From contig JBMNMA010000009.1 in assembly GCA_050953105.1 (NCBI GenBank), positions 372,001-436,000 of the forward strand: a stretch of DNA of 64,000 nt, read 5' to 3'. The stretch is from UBA1206 sp050953105 (GTDB taxonomy: Bacteria > Bacillota > Clostridia > Oscillospirales > CAG-382). The notes under the pieces were generated by a model. It had not been told where the DNA came from. It was given only the letters and a program-made list of their open reading frames with translations, and searched no databases. Both the position numbers and the translations under genes were made by a program. The stretch's first letter is position 1. Each line of letters begins with the position of its first letter. Shown here piece by piece: positions 34,601-40,907 of this stretch.

Positions 34601-36556
34601 AGGCCTAGATGCAAGATTTATATTTGGACTGCTTTTATTATCAGCATTGAACGGCATGTCATGGTATGGATTATCATACTCAATGTTTGCTATCATCTCC
34701 GGTGTTCCGAACCTGCCGCTTCCTACTGCCTCCGCACGATATATAACAAATCTTGTGGTATCCACGGATGTAGAAAATATCGGTAAGGCAATGCCTTTTT
34801 TACCCGCATTAAGCTGAATGACATCCAAAACGGCAGGAGACGCATTACCGGCATCTTCCGAAAGCGCCGGGGTTTCGATAACCGGCATATTCGGGGGGCT
34901 GACCTTTTCAACGGTTATTTCCAAAATATCGGAATACTCGCTTTTCCTGCCGAAAATGTCAATGGAATATACTCTGTATTCGGCGGTTATGCCGTTGCTA
35001 AGATAATCTTCATAAAAAATTGGGGTTTCAAAATAAATATCGGTTTCGTCTAACACATAAGTTATAACCACGGGTTCGCTGTTAATAACTTTAAACCCGT
35101 CTTCCCCTTTGAGTTTGCGTTCGATATAATAACCGCTTATTATGGCCTTTTCGTCCTCGTTTTCCGTCTGATTCCAACGAAGATATACTCTTTCGTCCAT
35201 GCCGTAGCCGACAAGCTCCTGCGGCTTGCTTAAATTCAGTTCCTTGCCGCATTCAACGGTAAGAAATGATTTCAAGCTGCCGGATTCGACGGTATATACA
35301 ATTTCCGTACCGACGGGAAGATTTAAGTCAGAAACGTCGTCCTTATACAAAAAACCCGACATTTTAGCAAATTCGTCATTTGTAAAGCTTAATGTTAAAA
35401 TCTGCTGACGTGCGTAAAGTATTGACTGGGCCAGTTCGAACTTAATTTGTCCGTTAGGCATAATTATCAGCTCGTCTATTCCCTTGGGCACAACCGACGG
35501 AACAAGCGAAAATCTTTTCATCACACTTGTTTCTTGCACAGTGTGATTTACACTGTTAACCTTCGTTTGTATGTAAATGGGGTTGTTCGTTACTATATCC
35601 GATTCGGGAATCTTCTGTTCGATTGTCCCCGGTATTGTTATTAGTGCTTTATACATTTCTTCAAAGTCCAGCTTTCCGCTTACCCGTGACTTTGGGATAA
35701 GGGAGTCGGTTCTGTAGGCAAGATTACGAAAGGCCTCGGCGTCAATACCAAGAGTAGATAGTTTTTCAGCCGTAAGAATAGCGTCTGAGTTTAGCTGAAT
35801 GGCTATATCTTCATCCATAACTTTAAGGGTGCTGTTATAAATTGCGGTGTATGAAGCAATGTTTTCGGCAAGAAGCGTTTTGCTCCCGTTGACAGTTCTG
35901 TATAGCTTGTAGCCTTCTTCGGGAACCCAGTCCCCCGAGGGAATCATATGAATATATACTTCTCCATCTTCTTCCCAGATACCCTTCATGTTGACATCAA
36001 GGGGCAGCGAATACAGTGTGTCGCTCTCTTTAGGGGCAAGCAGATTTCCGGTAACGGCCTTCAAATCTGAAACAATATCTTTCTGCCTGTTAATAAGATC
36101 ATGCATTTTGGCGGTATCATTAGATGACCCTTCTTCACCGAGGAAATAGAGTATATCATCATCCGCATTGGATAATAAGTCAAGGCGGTCCGAAAGCTGC
36201 TTGTCAATTTCACGCAGATTGCTTATAGCCATGCGTGAATCAACAATATCAGTAAGTGATTCGACCGCCTTTAATTCCTCTATTATTGAGGGTGTTTTAA
36301 GTATTGTATCAATATTAGGTTTTTCGCAGTGAAGAAGTTCGTTAAGCGTTTTCGGTTCGGGTTTGTTGGGGTCGGCTAAAATATATGACCTTTTTACATT
36401 TATGGGTTCGGGTTTTTCTTTTTTAGAAATTAACAAAGGCAGAACTATACCCGTAGCCAGTAAAAGCACAACCAGCGCAATAATAAATATCGATCGCCAT
36501 AGTTGCTTTTTACTTTTACCCATTTCGTTTTTGAAAAATCCTTTAAGGATTTTCAT
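28685..36556 (-). CDS. Giant membrane-anchored multidomain surface protein (2623 residues)
   Basis: Start ATG 36554-36556 after GGGGGAGTAAT; 33 upstream in-frame codons lack support. A basic cytoplasmic head (KILKGFFKNEMGKSKKQLWRS) and one membrane segment (about 22-43) suggest type II anchoring. Residues about 50-450 are charged and partly helical. About 450-1340 hold a chain of fibronectin-III-like modules (YRVYSIDIFGRKSEYSD, YYYKVTTVSHWGVENTNG, WYRVKVLDTGGYLSEFSD). About 1360-1550 hold two putative-Ig modules (TYTVTATASNSAGQ, TYTFYVKVSNSMGY). About 1550-2623 is an all-beta region with no family I recognise, ending in alternating hydrophobic strands (VSYSLDLWLFSVEGSVSASFDTTLG) like a long beta-solenoid or lipid-groove scaffold. 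No LPXTG is seen. Function unknown. Confidence 0.85.
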   Translation of the reverse strand: MKILKGFFKNEMGKSKKQLWRSIFIIALVVLLLATGIVLPLLISKKEKPEPINVKRSYILADPNKPEPKTLNELLHCEKPNIDTILKTPSIIEELKAVESLTDIVDSRMAISNLREIDKQLSDRLDLLSNADDDILYFLGEEGSSNDTAKMHDLINRQKDIVSDLKAVTGNLLAPKESDTLYSLPLDVNMKGIWEEDGEVYIHMIPSGDWVPEEGYKLYRTVNGSKTLLAENIASYTAIYNSTLKVMDEDIAIQLNSDAILTAEKLSTLGIDAEAFRNLAYRTDSLIPKSRVSGKLDFEEMYKALITIPGTIEQKIPESDIVTNNPIYIQTKVNSVNHTVQETSVMKRFSLVPSVVPKGIDELIIMPNGQIKFELAQSILYARQQILTLSFTNDEFAKMSGFLYKDDVSDLNLPVGTEIVYTVESGSLKSFLTVECGKELNLSKPQELVGYGMDERVYLRWNQTENEDEKAIISGYYIERKLKGEDGFKVINSEPVVITYVLDETDIYFETPIFYEDYLSNGITAEYRVYSIDIFGRKSEYSDILEITVEKVSPPNMPVIETPALSEDAGNASPAVLDVIQLNAGKKGIALPIFSTSVDTTRFVIYRAEAVGSGRFGTPEMIANIEYDNPYHDMPFNADNKSSPNINLASRPDVNNIKFNGAKHIVLAESNTTYPDLVYYDTDDIKEGRTYKYWVAALDLWNNESAWSQSVTVGVPLADMPQLMDDVIISMEIRNLPDYTAEPPGLVYDGLVNYSQASSPLYPSRQVPEGAGTQLIKKAESEGSFIGRFIADAKISRVLDITYNNLPDERYFHMLVGVPKEDFLPDGSARVKWAAYSGEGLEGYVVYRALFNPSSLEEMQKLSKHEIMQLGRWERINDKPITQNQIVVGNLSGNTSELALFLVCLVPEERSIYDISVIPTLPKIVNSFIDAPEGGFVYISWQAPDDMQVDYYRVYRSEVSSFKTDVDESKLEWTLVGDRITKNIYSERVDQSFAHYYYYKVTTVSHWGVENTNGVIRKFRVPSTKPPQTPNLLMPLSRKDGIQINFSAVSHCSRYEIYRTEIPVIDDMFIKDVLNMDSDMIYALFGTKTVIDLPGLSSLKAESDQPSANTLISQISKFKTLSLSDYNLVVSRLSAVGDQKCVNAYQSILEKAGPLALADYSDLSIGMLKKIKWTKVGEVPVDEDTMELIDPATGLLKPLSFIDTTAEYGVVYLYTVQAWNDDNLGSTRPEPVEGATRRNRAFDPIDGLKGEMKNLVPTLSWNTPKMANLSPEKCLQDTVGYIVYRSDTADGEYYQVSPLLFETKWEDTDANPYASNWYRVKVLDTGGYLSEFSDPVLVKQTFSTNIVPIIPPLEEIPKPPVIVVAPKITFSESQYTVTEGVALSISYNLTGTEPITVTAEGKNSAGLDIEGFTVDLVNRKINVSASLAPGTYTVTATASNSAGQSIATFRLTVNRRIVIVKAPKLAQREDEYNFKMTRIASLSVQLSASGTQPLTWTLEPESERKGIPSQVSITSNGVLTVDKSIAVGTYTFYVKVSNSMGYDRKLITLIVQNILRPTSKTVYDIPDITKEYTSDLMMCMNFRLTEVMLEAFDDFARHGYYGTAMLDIGCGEFIPVEIKNAMFTKDSTSHSDTDIMTWGNVYLKTPYKIDSLGIEIISLSISPNKNKANVSGTMKSIDGNKNLFGDLYAFEFRNAELRNGFIIMSDNIPDVRYKQFTLSGAQKLWIKLDGMRPDAHYLFSFEGCRVSMKYCLETLSNEELEFEQMSSLVVDMNGNMSGSLYVNREQSLQLLVPGGAALRVEDAFITVTKGNVVNGSISGKLVLPFEQGDITDIGVPGSYARGEHPETNEMDELEKGIITDNIRDILKKSLIHFGETVQQNGLLICPEDFESQDKCAYIPIFLENWLGRGIVMENSHMTTARITERSLDMEKQRAQALILTPTAVSVDLDRESYIPKQTGSQTPSETEKPFWVGLVIKGGKLALPPAFIQQDGGGVIEFALAEGEMIYDLNGFNYQTYLYNDAGVPADFGDELGGFTDVVVYDCLLDLYANKVNLEINAEVKVELFQNNWVKVKLYTNKKDNEDGKAGEFLCSVAPTIVENALANDTDMRIDGGWLKPDGMHINGALILPAVNTAGHEITSDTPLSFSDMLIHPKLNLMQSSYDPQRKYGSVTLDKPVNISFNGYTIEVREFDFEYIKKQKPFIKLSMRGAALLADNIPLSKETRDSIILKYPLPLGKPEVLYDETYVILDANFDDCISVVGKLIPKHRQNDDSLMEFETSVLEFAFLKQIKNMPVEAFTRFGYDKEKGRCYYAIGIIPKSGSKSISFGAGEIKDYTGLVAYNMQIGRDELDRFMFPENASQMNSFISFLPVYKGSNSSFAAGVKGTMVVAKLCEIRNMYFGFESGPKVFAGGELYLPLDVSAIVGGSAYRKVGSVEMKYRHNDRYFSFSMTLDRINLILATVSGSMGFEYSPSLFGVYLGYPETMVGNISIFHVGAGVGFRIDDNGTSMVQAKMELGLEKDITVSIVYLRGYLYAGVDGSYYFEDATINLELYLKGGLEGGIKVKGKRFNIISFYLDARGSVSSSSPYTSWMLRCSCEVSYSLDLWLFSVEGSVSASFDTTLG

Positions 36557-36961
36557 ATTACTCCCCCTCTGTTTAAGCATATTCCATTGTAATACCATTT
36601 TTGTTATTTTTGTTTTAATATTGTGTGTTGCATTATTACATATACAATTATGCAACAGCTTGTTCTGGTTGTCAATGGTGTTACTGACTGTTTTTGGCTT
36701 TTTAAGTAAATTTGTTATATTATCGTTTATTAACGTGATAATTTGTTGTATTTATACAAAAGCCAATGGTAAGGTTGTGTTTAAGGCTTCTTTATATAGT
36801 TCCTATCAGAACACTAAATTTTCTTTAGGCGAAAACCTTTGTTATACCGGAGATTCTGTGAGATGACACTTTTTTGGATACGGATTTGATATAGAATCCG
36901 GTAAGGTACCCTACAATATCCTATATACACAATATTTTATAGGAACTTTTATACCTCTTTT
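36557..36961. other. Gene-free spacer
   Basis: 405 AT-rich bases between the giant-protein gene and the LRR gene. A CGGATT/AATCCG hairpin lies at about 36880-36899. I see no gene, strong promoter or terminator here, so transcription from the upstream riboswitch unit could run into the giant gene. Confidence 0.5.
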
Positions 36962-37603
36962 CTAAATCAATCTGAACGCATCTGTAGCATCATCATTTCC
37001 TATTTTGATAACGAACTTACCGGGGTCGGGGACAGGTGTTTCGATGTCATACTTTAGATTGCAGTTGAAATGAATGTTGGCATTCAATAGATGCTCATTA
37101 CCGGGCTTTATATATTCCTCCAAATCTACAATAAGGCCAAGCTGTTTTTCGTCCTTAACCCTTGTGCATTTGTAGATTATTCTTATCTGCTTCCATTCGT
37201 CCTCACTGCCTTCGTAATATACATCTTCAAGATTTTCACAGCCGGTAAAGGTTCCCTCCTGGATGCTCCTTATACTTTTTGGTATAGATATTCTTTTTAG
37301 GTTTTTACACCCAATAAATGAACCTCTGGGTATTCTTTCAATAAACCTTGAAAGAATAACATCGGTTATTTCTTCTTGTCCACGAAAAACATTCCCCGCA
37401 AACATTATTACGGGAACTTTACATCCCCACTGGTTAAGATACAGCTCGGGGATTTTAATAACCTTGTCTTTCACATTGCCAAGGGATACAACCCCCACAG
37501 GGAGGAGGCTGGGGTTTAGCCAGAGCATGGCCAGCTTATACTCCAAACCTGATGTAGGCGGAGCGGGATTAAAGATGGTTTGCCTGAATTCTTCAAAGGT
37601 CAT
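36962..37603 (-). CDS. BspA-type leucine-rich-repeat protein
   Basis: 213 residues, no signal peptide. A short N-terminal helical part (FEEFRQTIFNPAPPTSGLEYKLAMLWLNP) is followed by two to three LRR_5 (BspA/TpLRR) repeats, e.g. IPRGSFIGCKNLKRISIPKSIRSIQEGTFTGCENLEDVYYEGSEDEWKQI. The C-terminal 60 residues are not repeat-like (NIHFNCNLKYDIETPVPDPGKF). BspA LRRs usually mediate surface binding, but this one lacks an export signal. It lies directly downstream of a SAM-I riboswitch with its terminator, and has a strong ribosome-binding site (AAGGAGGAAATATT). That regulatory pairing is not expected for an LRR protein. Confidence 0.85.
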   Translation of the reverse strand: MTFEEFRQTIFNPAPPTSGLEYKLAMLWLNPSLLPVGVVSLGNVKDKVIKIPELYLNQWGCKVPVIMFAGNVFRGQEEITDVILSRFIERIPRGSFIGCKNLKRISIPKSIRSIQEGTFTGCENLEDVYYEGSEDEWKQIRIIYKCTRVKDEKQLGLIVDLEEYIKPGNEHLLNANIHFNCNLKYDIETPVPDPGKFVIKIGNDDATDAFRLI

Positions 37604-37636
37604 AATATTTCCTCCTTATAATTTATTTTTATGGGA

Positions 37637-37665
37637 AAATAAAAAGCCCATTGCTACCAATGGGC
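37637..37665 (-). terminator. Riboswitch-controlled terminator
   Basis: Minus strand GCCCATTGG/CCAATGGGC hairpin (37646-37665) followed by TTTTTATTTT. Its 5' arm CCATTGG is complementary to CCAATGG at the 3' end of the aptamer P1, giving the mutually exclusive antiterminator of an OFF switch. Confidence 0.85.
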
Positions 37666-37697
37666 GATAAACGAAAATATTAATATAATATCGTTTA

Positions 37698-37790
37698 ACA
37701 TAACCATTGGTCTTAGCCGGAGCACCTTACCTTCCGGCAGGTTGCTGTGCGGTCAACGAGCTAAGTCTCTCGCGCACTCGTAATGGTATA
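37698..37790 (-). ncRNA. SAM-I (S-box) riboswitch
   Basis: Read on the minus strand: P1 5' arm ACCATT (37782-37787); the conserved GAG..GCG-GAGAGA-CUUAG-CUC..UGA..C core with P2a UGCG/CGCA; the invariant GCAACC; a short P3 (UGCC-GGAA-GGUA); then AGGUGCU. The P2 loop CUUAG pairs with downstream CUAAG, the S-box pseudoknot (consensus CUGG/CCAG, here changed in a compensatory way). P1 closes with AAUGGU (37703-37708). With SAM bound P1 forms and the terminator at 37637-37665 folds; without SAM the antiterminator forms. IS copy B ends 6 bases upstream of this entry. Confidence 0.88.
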
Positions 37791-37796
37791 TAATTT

Positions 37797-39174
37797 GGCT
37801 CTATAATAAATGTTGGGGTAAGGGAAAATAATCTACAAAACAGAAACAAAAAAAGTAGAGCATATTTTTGACGAATCCGTTAAAATGGGAATTGCACAAC
37901 ACCATGAAACGGAGACGAAAATATGCCCTGCAATGATAATAGCACAAAACTTATTGATTTAAAAGATGTAATTGTAAAAAATGTAGTTCAAAAAGCACAA
38001 ATTACCGAAATTCACATCGAGCTTACGCAAAAAGAACACCGCTGTCCTTGTTGCGGCGCCGCAACAAGGACAGTGCATGACTACCGTATCCAGCATATCA
38101 AGGATATACCTATCCTGGGTAAGAATGTCGAACTCATATTAAGAAAACGGAGATACCGCTGCCAATGCGGCAAACGCTTTTTCGAGGAAAACAGCTTCCT
38201 TCCAAGATACTTCCGCATGACCAACCGCCTTTCCGCTTTCATCATCAACAAGCTGGCAGGCGTCTCCTCCTTCACAAGCGTAGCCAAAGAGGTTGCGCTC
38301 TCCGTCTCCACAGTAATACGGGTGTTTAACCTTGTAAACTACCCCTCGGGAACCCTCCCCCAGGCAATAGGCATTGACGAATTCAAGGGGAATACGGGAA
38401 AAGATAAATATCAATGTATTATTACAGACCTTAACAATAACAGGGTAATAGATATCCTCGAAACAAGGTATAAACAAGATTTATTCAGCTATTTCAAGCA
38501 CTTTGACAGATCGAAAACGGCATATTTCGTAAGCGATATGTGGGAAACCTACAGGGACGTTTCGAATACATACTTTAAGAAAGCCACCTATGTTATCGAT
38601 AAATATCATTACGCAAGGCAGGTGTTCTGGGCGTTCGAGTCTGTACGCAAGGAGGAACAAAAGAAACATATCAAGGAAACCCGTCTTGCTTTCAAGCACT
38701 CAAAGGGTATTCTTTACAAGCGTTATGATAAGTTGACACCTGATGAAAAGATAAGGGTTGACACAATTCTGTACATCGGCTCCGACCTGCTGGAAGCGCA
38801 TTATATGAAGGAGCAGTTCTTAAAGCTTTGCGGCTTAAGGGATCCGGATATCAAGAAAGAAGCCCTGAAAGAGTGGATTACAATGGCTCGGGAATCGCAC
38901 ATACAACGGTTCAGGGATTGTGGCGAAACCTTTTCCCGTTGGTTTGAGGGGATTGTCAACTCTTTCTACTGTTCATATTCGAATGCTTTTACAGAAGGTT
39001 GCAACAACAAGATCAAAGTGCTGAAAAGAAACGCTTACGGATATCGTAATTTTAATAGATTCCGAAACCGCATTCTTCATATGTTTTCTAATCAAAACAA
39101 AATTCAGGCAGCGACCTGACAGCCGTTACCTGAATTCCTTTTTACGGGTTCACCCCAACTATTGACAAAGAGCC
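37797..39174 (+). mobile_element. ISL3-family insertion sequence, copy B
   Basis: 1378 bp, same ends as copy A (GGCTCTATAATAAATGTTGGGG left; GGCTCTTTGTCAATAGTTGGGG right, inverted), opposite orientation. The flanking octamers differ (TATAATTT left, TAAAAAAA right), so there is no target duplication. That indicates a deletion or recombination next to this copy. Its left end lies immediately 5' of the SAM riboswitch, where the promoter would be, and its right end touches the T-run of the tRNA-operon terminator. Confidence 0.94.
37923..39119 (+). CDS. ISL3-family transposase (copy B)
   Basis: 398 residues, identical to the protein encoded at 13632-14828: zinc-binding CPCCG/CQCG N-terminus and DDE catalytic residues in AIGIDEFKG, FVSDMWETYRD and NAFTEGCNNK. 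ATG 37923-37925 follows GAAACGGAGACGAAAAT. Full length and intact. Identity between copies shows recent duplication or gene conversion. Confidence 0.96.
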   Translation: MPCNDNSTKLIDLKDVIVKNVVQKAQITEIHIELTQKEHRCPCCGAATRTVHDYRIQHIKDIPILGKNVELILRKRRYRCQCGKRFFEENSFLPRYFRMTNRLSAFIINKLAGVSSFTSVAKEVALSVSTVIRVFNLVNYPSGTLPQAIGIDEFKGNTGKDKYQCIITDLNNNRVIDILETRYKQDLFSYFKHFDRSKTAYFVSDMWETYRDVSNTYFKKATYVIDKYHYARQVFWAFESVRKEEQKKHIKETRLAFKHSKGILYKRYDKLTPDEKIRVDTILYIGSDLLEAHYMKEQFLKLCGLRDPDIKKEALKEWITMARESHIQRFRDCGETFSRWFEGIVNSFYCSYSNAFTEGCNNKIKVLKRNAYGYRNFNRFRNRILHMFSNQNKIQAAT

Positions 39175-39175
39175 T

Positions 39176-39209
39176 AAAAAAACCCTCACTCATATGAGTG
39201 AGGATTTTT
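39176..39209 (-). terminator. Terminator of the tRNA operon
   Basis: Minus strand AATCCTCACTCAT/ATGAGTGAGGGTTTTTTT hairpin directly after the CCA end of tRNA-fMet. Its last T lies next to the end of IS copy B. Confidence 0.85.
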
Positions 39210-39285
39210 TGGTTGCGGGGGAAGGATTCGAACCAACGACCTCCGGGTTATGAGCCCGACGAGCTTCCAGCTGCTCTACCCCGCG
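39210..39285 (-). tRNA. tRNA-fMet (CAT), initiator
   Basis: 76 nt including encoded CCA. The anticodon loop is CTCATAA, and the T-arm GGTTCGAATCC is intact. The first base C1 faces A72 unpaired, the hallmark of initiator tRNA, and the anticodon stem has the GGG/CCC pairs of initiators (TCGGG...CCCGG). Confidence 0.93.
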
Positions 39286-39314
39286 ATATAGAATTTTTCC
39301 GGTTTTTCATTAAG

Positions 39315-39403
39315 TGGTGCCGGACACCGGGCTCGAACCGGTACGAGATTTGATTCTCACGGGATTTTAAGTCCCGGGCGTCTGCCAATTCCGCCAGTCC
39401 GGC
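39315..39403 (-). tRNA. tRNA-Leu (TAA)
   Basis: 89 nt with encoded CCA. Acceptor GCCGGAC/GTCCGGC, anticodon loop CTTAAAA, and a long variable arm (TGAGAATCAAATCTCGT region) as in class II tRNAs. Cotranscribed with tRNA-fMet from the promoter at 39419-39447. Confidence 0.94.
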
Positions 39404-39418
39404 TTGAGCGCAAATAGG

Positions 39419-39447
39419 ATGATACCACATTCTTAACCTTTTGTCAA
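39419..39447 (-). promoter_or_regulatory. Promoter of the tRNA-Leu/tRNA-fMet operon
   Basis: Minus strand TTGACA (39442-39447), 17-base spacer, TATCAT (39419-39424), starting about 10 bases before tRNA-Leu. Confidence 0.85.
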
Positions 39448-39893
39448 GGGTTTGGGCGAAAAAATATTATTTTTTTTCAAAACAGCATAACGGTTGAAAA
39501 TGGCAATGCGATTGAATAGATAAAACAGGCTATTTTGAATACATATTTATTACCTTGTTTCCTACTTCATTCCTTTAAAGTAGTTAAGTGCCGTGCTTAA
39601 AGCTTCTAAACCGCCGTCAGACGCTAATTGTGATATGCTGCATATATTTGTATGCGATGGAATAAAAGCGTGTAAGCGTTACAGGAGGGGGATGGTAGGA
39701 AGTTATCTAAACGCTCCTAATCACAACTAACCTTCTTATAAAATATATAAGTAATTTTTACTCTTAAAATAATATAACGCCGATATTTTACACAGGTTCT
39801 TTTAAAACTGAATCGAATTTTTCAACTTTCCCGATAATAATGTTTACTTATTCCCTATCCGGCTGCTATCTCAAATATTACCGTTATAAATGC
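39448..39893. other. Gene-free spacer
   Basis: About 450 AT-rich bases. TTGTGAT (39628) and ATCACAA (about 39719) form a distant inverted repeat. A minus-strand frame at about 39580-39700 translates to SDGGLEALSTALNYFKGMK before a stop but has no start. Possibly a relic; nothing firm. Confidence 0.4.
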
Positions 39894-39918
39894 AAAAACC
39901 CCCGTTTGGGGGTTTTTG
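39894..39918 (-). terminator. Terminator of secDF
   Basis: AAAAACCCCC-GTTT-GGGGGTTTTT, 20 bases past the secF stop codon on the minus strand. Confidence 0.9.
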
Positions 39919-39938
39919 TGTTTTATATATTTAACTTA

Positions 39939-40907
39939 TTATGCTTTTTTCTTGGCGGCTTTTCTTGCGCCTTTTCTTATTACAAGCTTGTCCTTAAGAG
40001 GTTTGAACCAAGTGTCATACTTAACCCATAGATAGCCTGAAAGGCAGACGGAGGAGAAAAGGCCGGCCAATATACCTATTATAAGGGGAAGGGCGAAGTC
40101 ACGAATTGAGTCGACGCCGAAAATGTATATCATTAATATGGTAAGCAATGTGGTAAGGGTGGTGTTAAGGGTACGCCCCAGGGTTTGTCTTGTGCCGTCA
40201 GATACGATTTGGGCGAAGGTTTTAACGTCCCTGTCCTTCATATTATTCTCACGGATACGGTCGAATATGATTATTGTGGCGTTGATGGAATAACCCAGAA
40301 TGGTAAGGAGCGCCGCAATAATATTGACGTCCACGGGAATGTTGAAAATCGAGTAGGCGGCCACCATCACAAATGTGCTGAAGGCAAGGCCGGATATGGC
40401 GGCAAGGGCGGAGTCTACCGACTTAAACCTGAAGGCTATATAAATAAGCATTGCGACAATAGCGACTATAACCGAAACTATTGCAGTTTCTGTCATTTCG
40501 TCGCCTACCGTGGCGGAAATGTAGTTAATTGAAAAGAGGGTGGATTCTGTGTGGTCTACGCCGTAAAACTCATCAAGCTTTTTCAAAAACTTATCCTGCT
40601 GTTCGGCAGTAAGCTCGGCTGTGCCGGTACGGATTATGGCAAGGGAGGGAATGTTAAGGTCTTTTGTGGTGGAGGATACATATCTCTTGCCGAAAAGGTC
40701 TTCTATAATTCCGTTAATATCGTCATAATCCTTCTGGGTAAGATCCCGGCCTATGTCATACTGAATCTCGGTACCGCCGGTAAAGTCAATGTCCACGTTA
40801 AAGCCTAATATGACCATCGACAGAGCGCCAAGCAACAATACGGCAGCGGTAATTATGAGAATTGTTTTTGCTCTTTTAATAACGTCGAAGTTTTTAATAA
40901 ATTTCAT
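39939..40907 (-). CDS. secF: Protein translocase subunit SecF
   Basis: 322 residues with six membrane segments and one large extracytoplasmic domain after the first. Motifs: GFNVDIDFTGGTEIQYDI, ATVGDEMTETAIVSV, the TM4 region GYSINATIIIFDRIREN and TLNTTLTTLLTILMIYIFG. SecF with SecD uses the proton gradient to pull exported proteins off SecA-YEG. The C-terminus is very basic (KKAKKKA-type). The start ATG (40905-40907) overlaps the secD stop, so the two are translationally coupled. Confidence 0.96.
   Translation of the reverse strand: MKFIKNFDVIKRAKTILIITAAVLLLGALSMVILGFNVDIDFTGGTEIQYDIGRDLTQKDYDDINGIIEDLFGKRYVSSTTKDLNIPSLAIIRTGTAELTAEQQDKFLKKLDEFYGVDHTESTLFSINYISATVGDEMTETAIVSVIVAIVAMLIYIAFRFKSVDSALAAISGLAFSTFVMVAAYSIFNIPVDVNIIAALLTILGYSINATIIIFDRIRENNMKDRDVKTFAQIVSDGTRQTLGRTLNTTLTTLLTILMIYIFGVDSIRDFALPLIIGILAGLFSSVCLSGYLWVKYDTWFKPLKDKLVIRKGARKAAKKKA

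Noticed and set aside
14955..37796. Inversion of the segment between the two IS copies
   Set aside because: Copy A retains matching 8-bp flanks, which a single recombination between A and B would have separated.
39560..39730. Possible gene relic on the minus strand (reads SDGGLEALSTALNYFKGMK) or structured RNA with TTGTGAT/ATCACAA ends
   Set aside because: Too short to exclude chance; no start codon, no recognisable family and no consistent fold.
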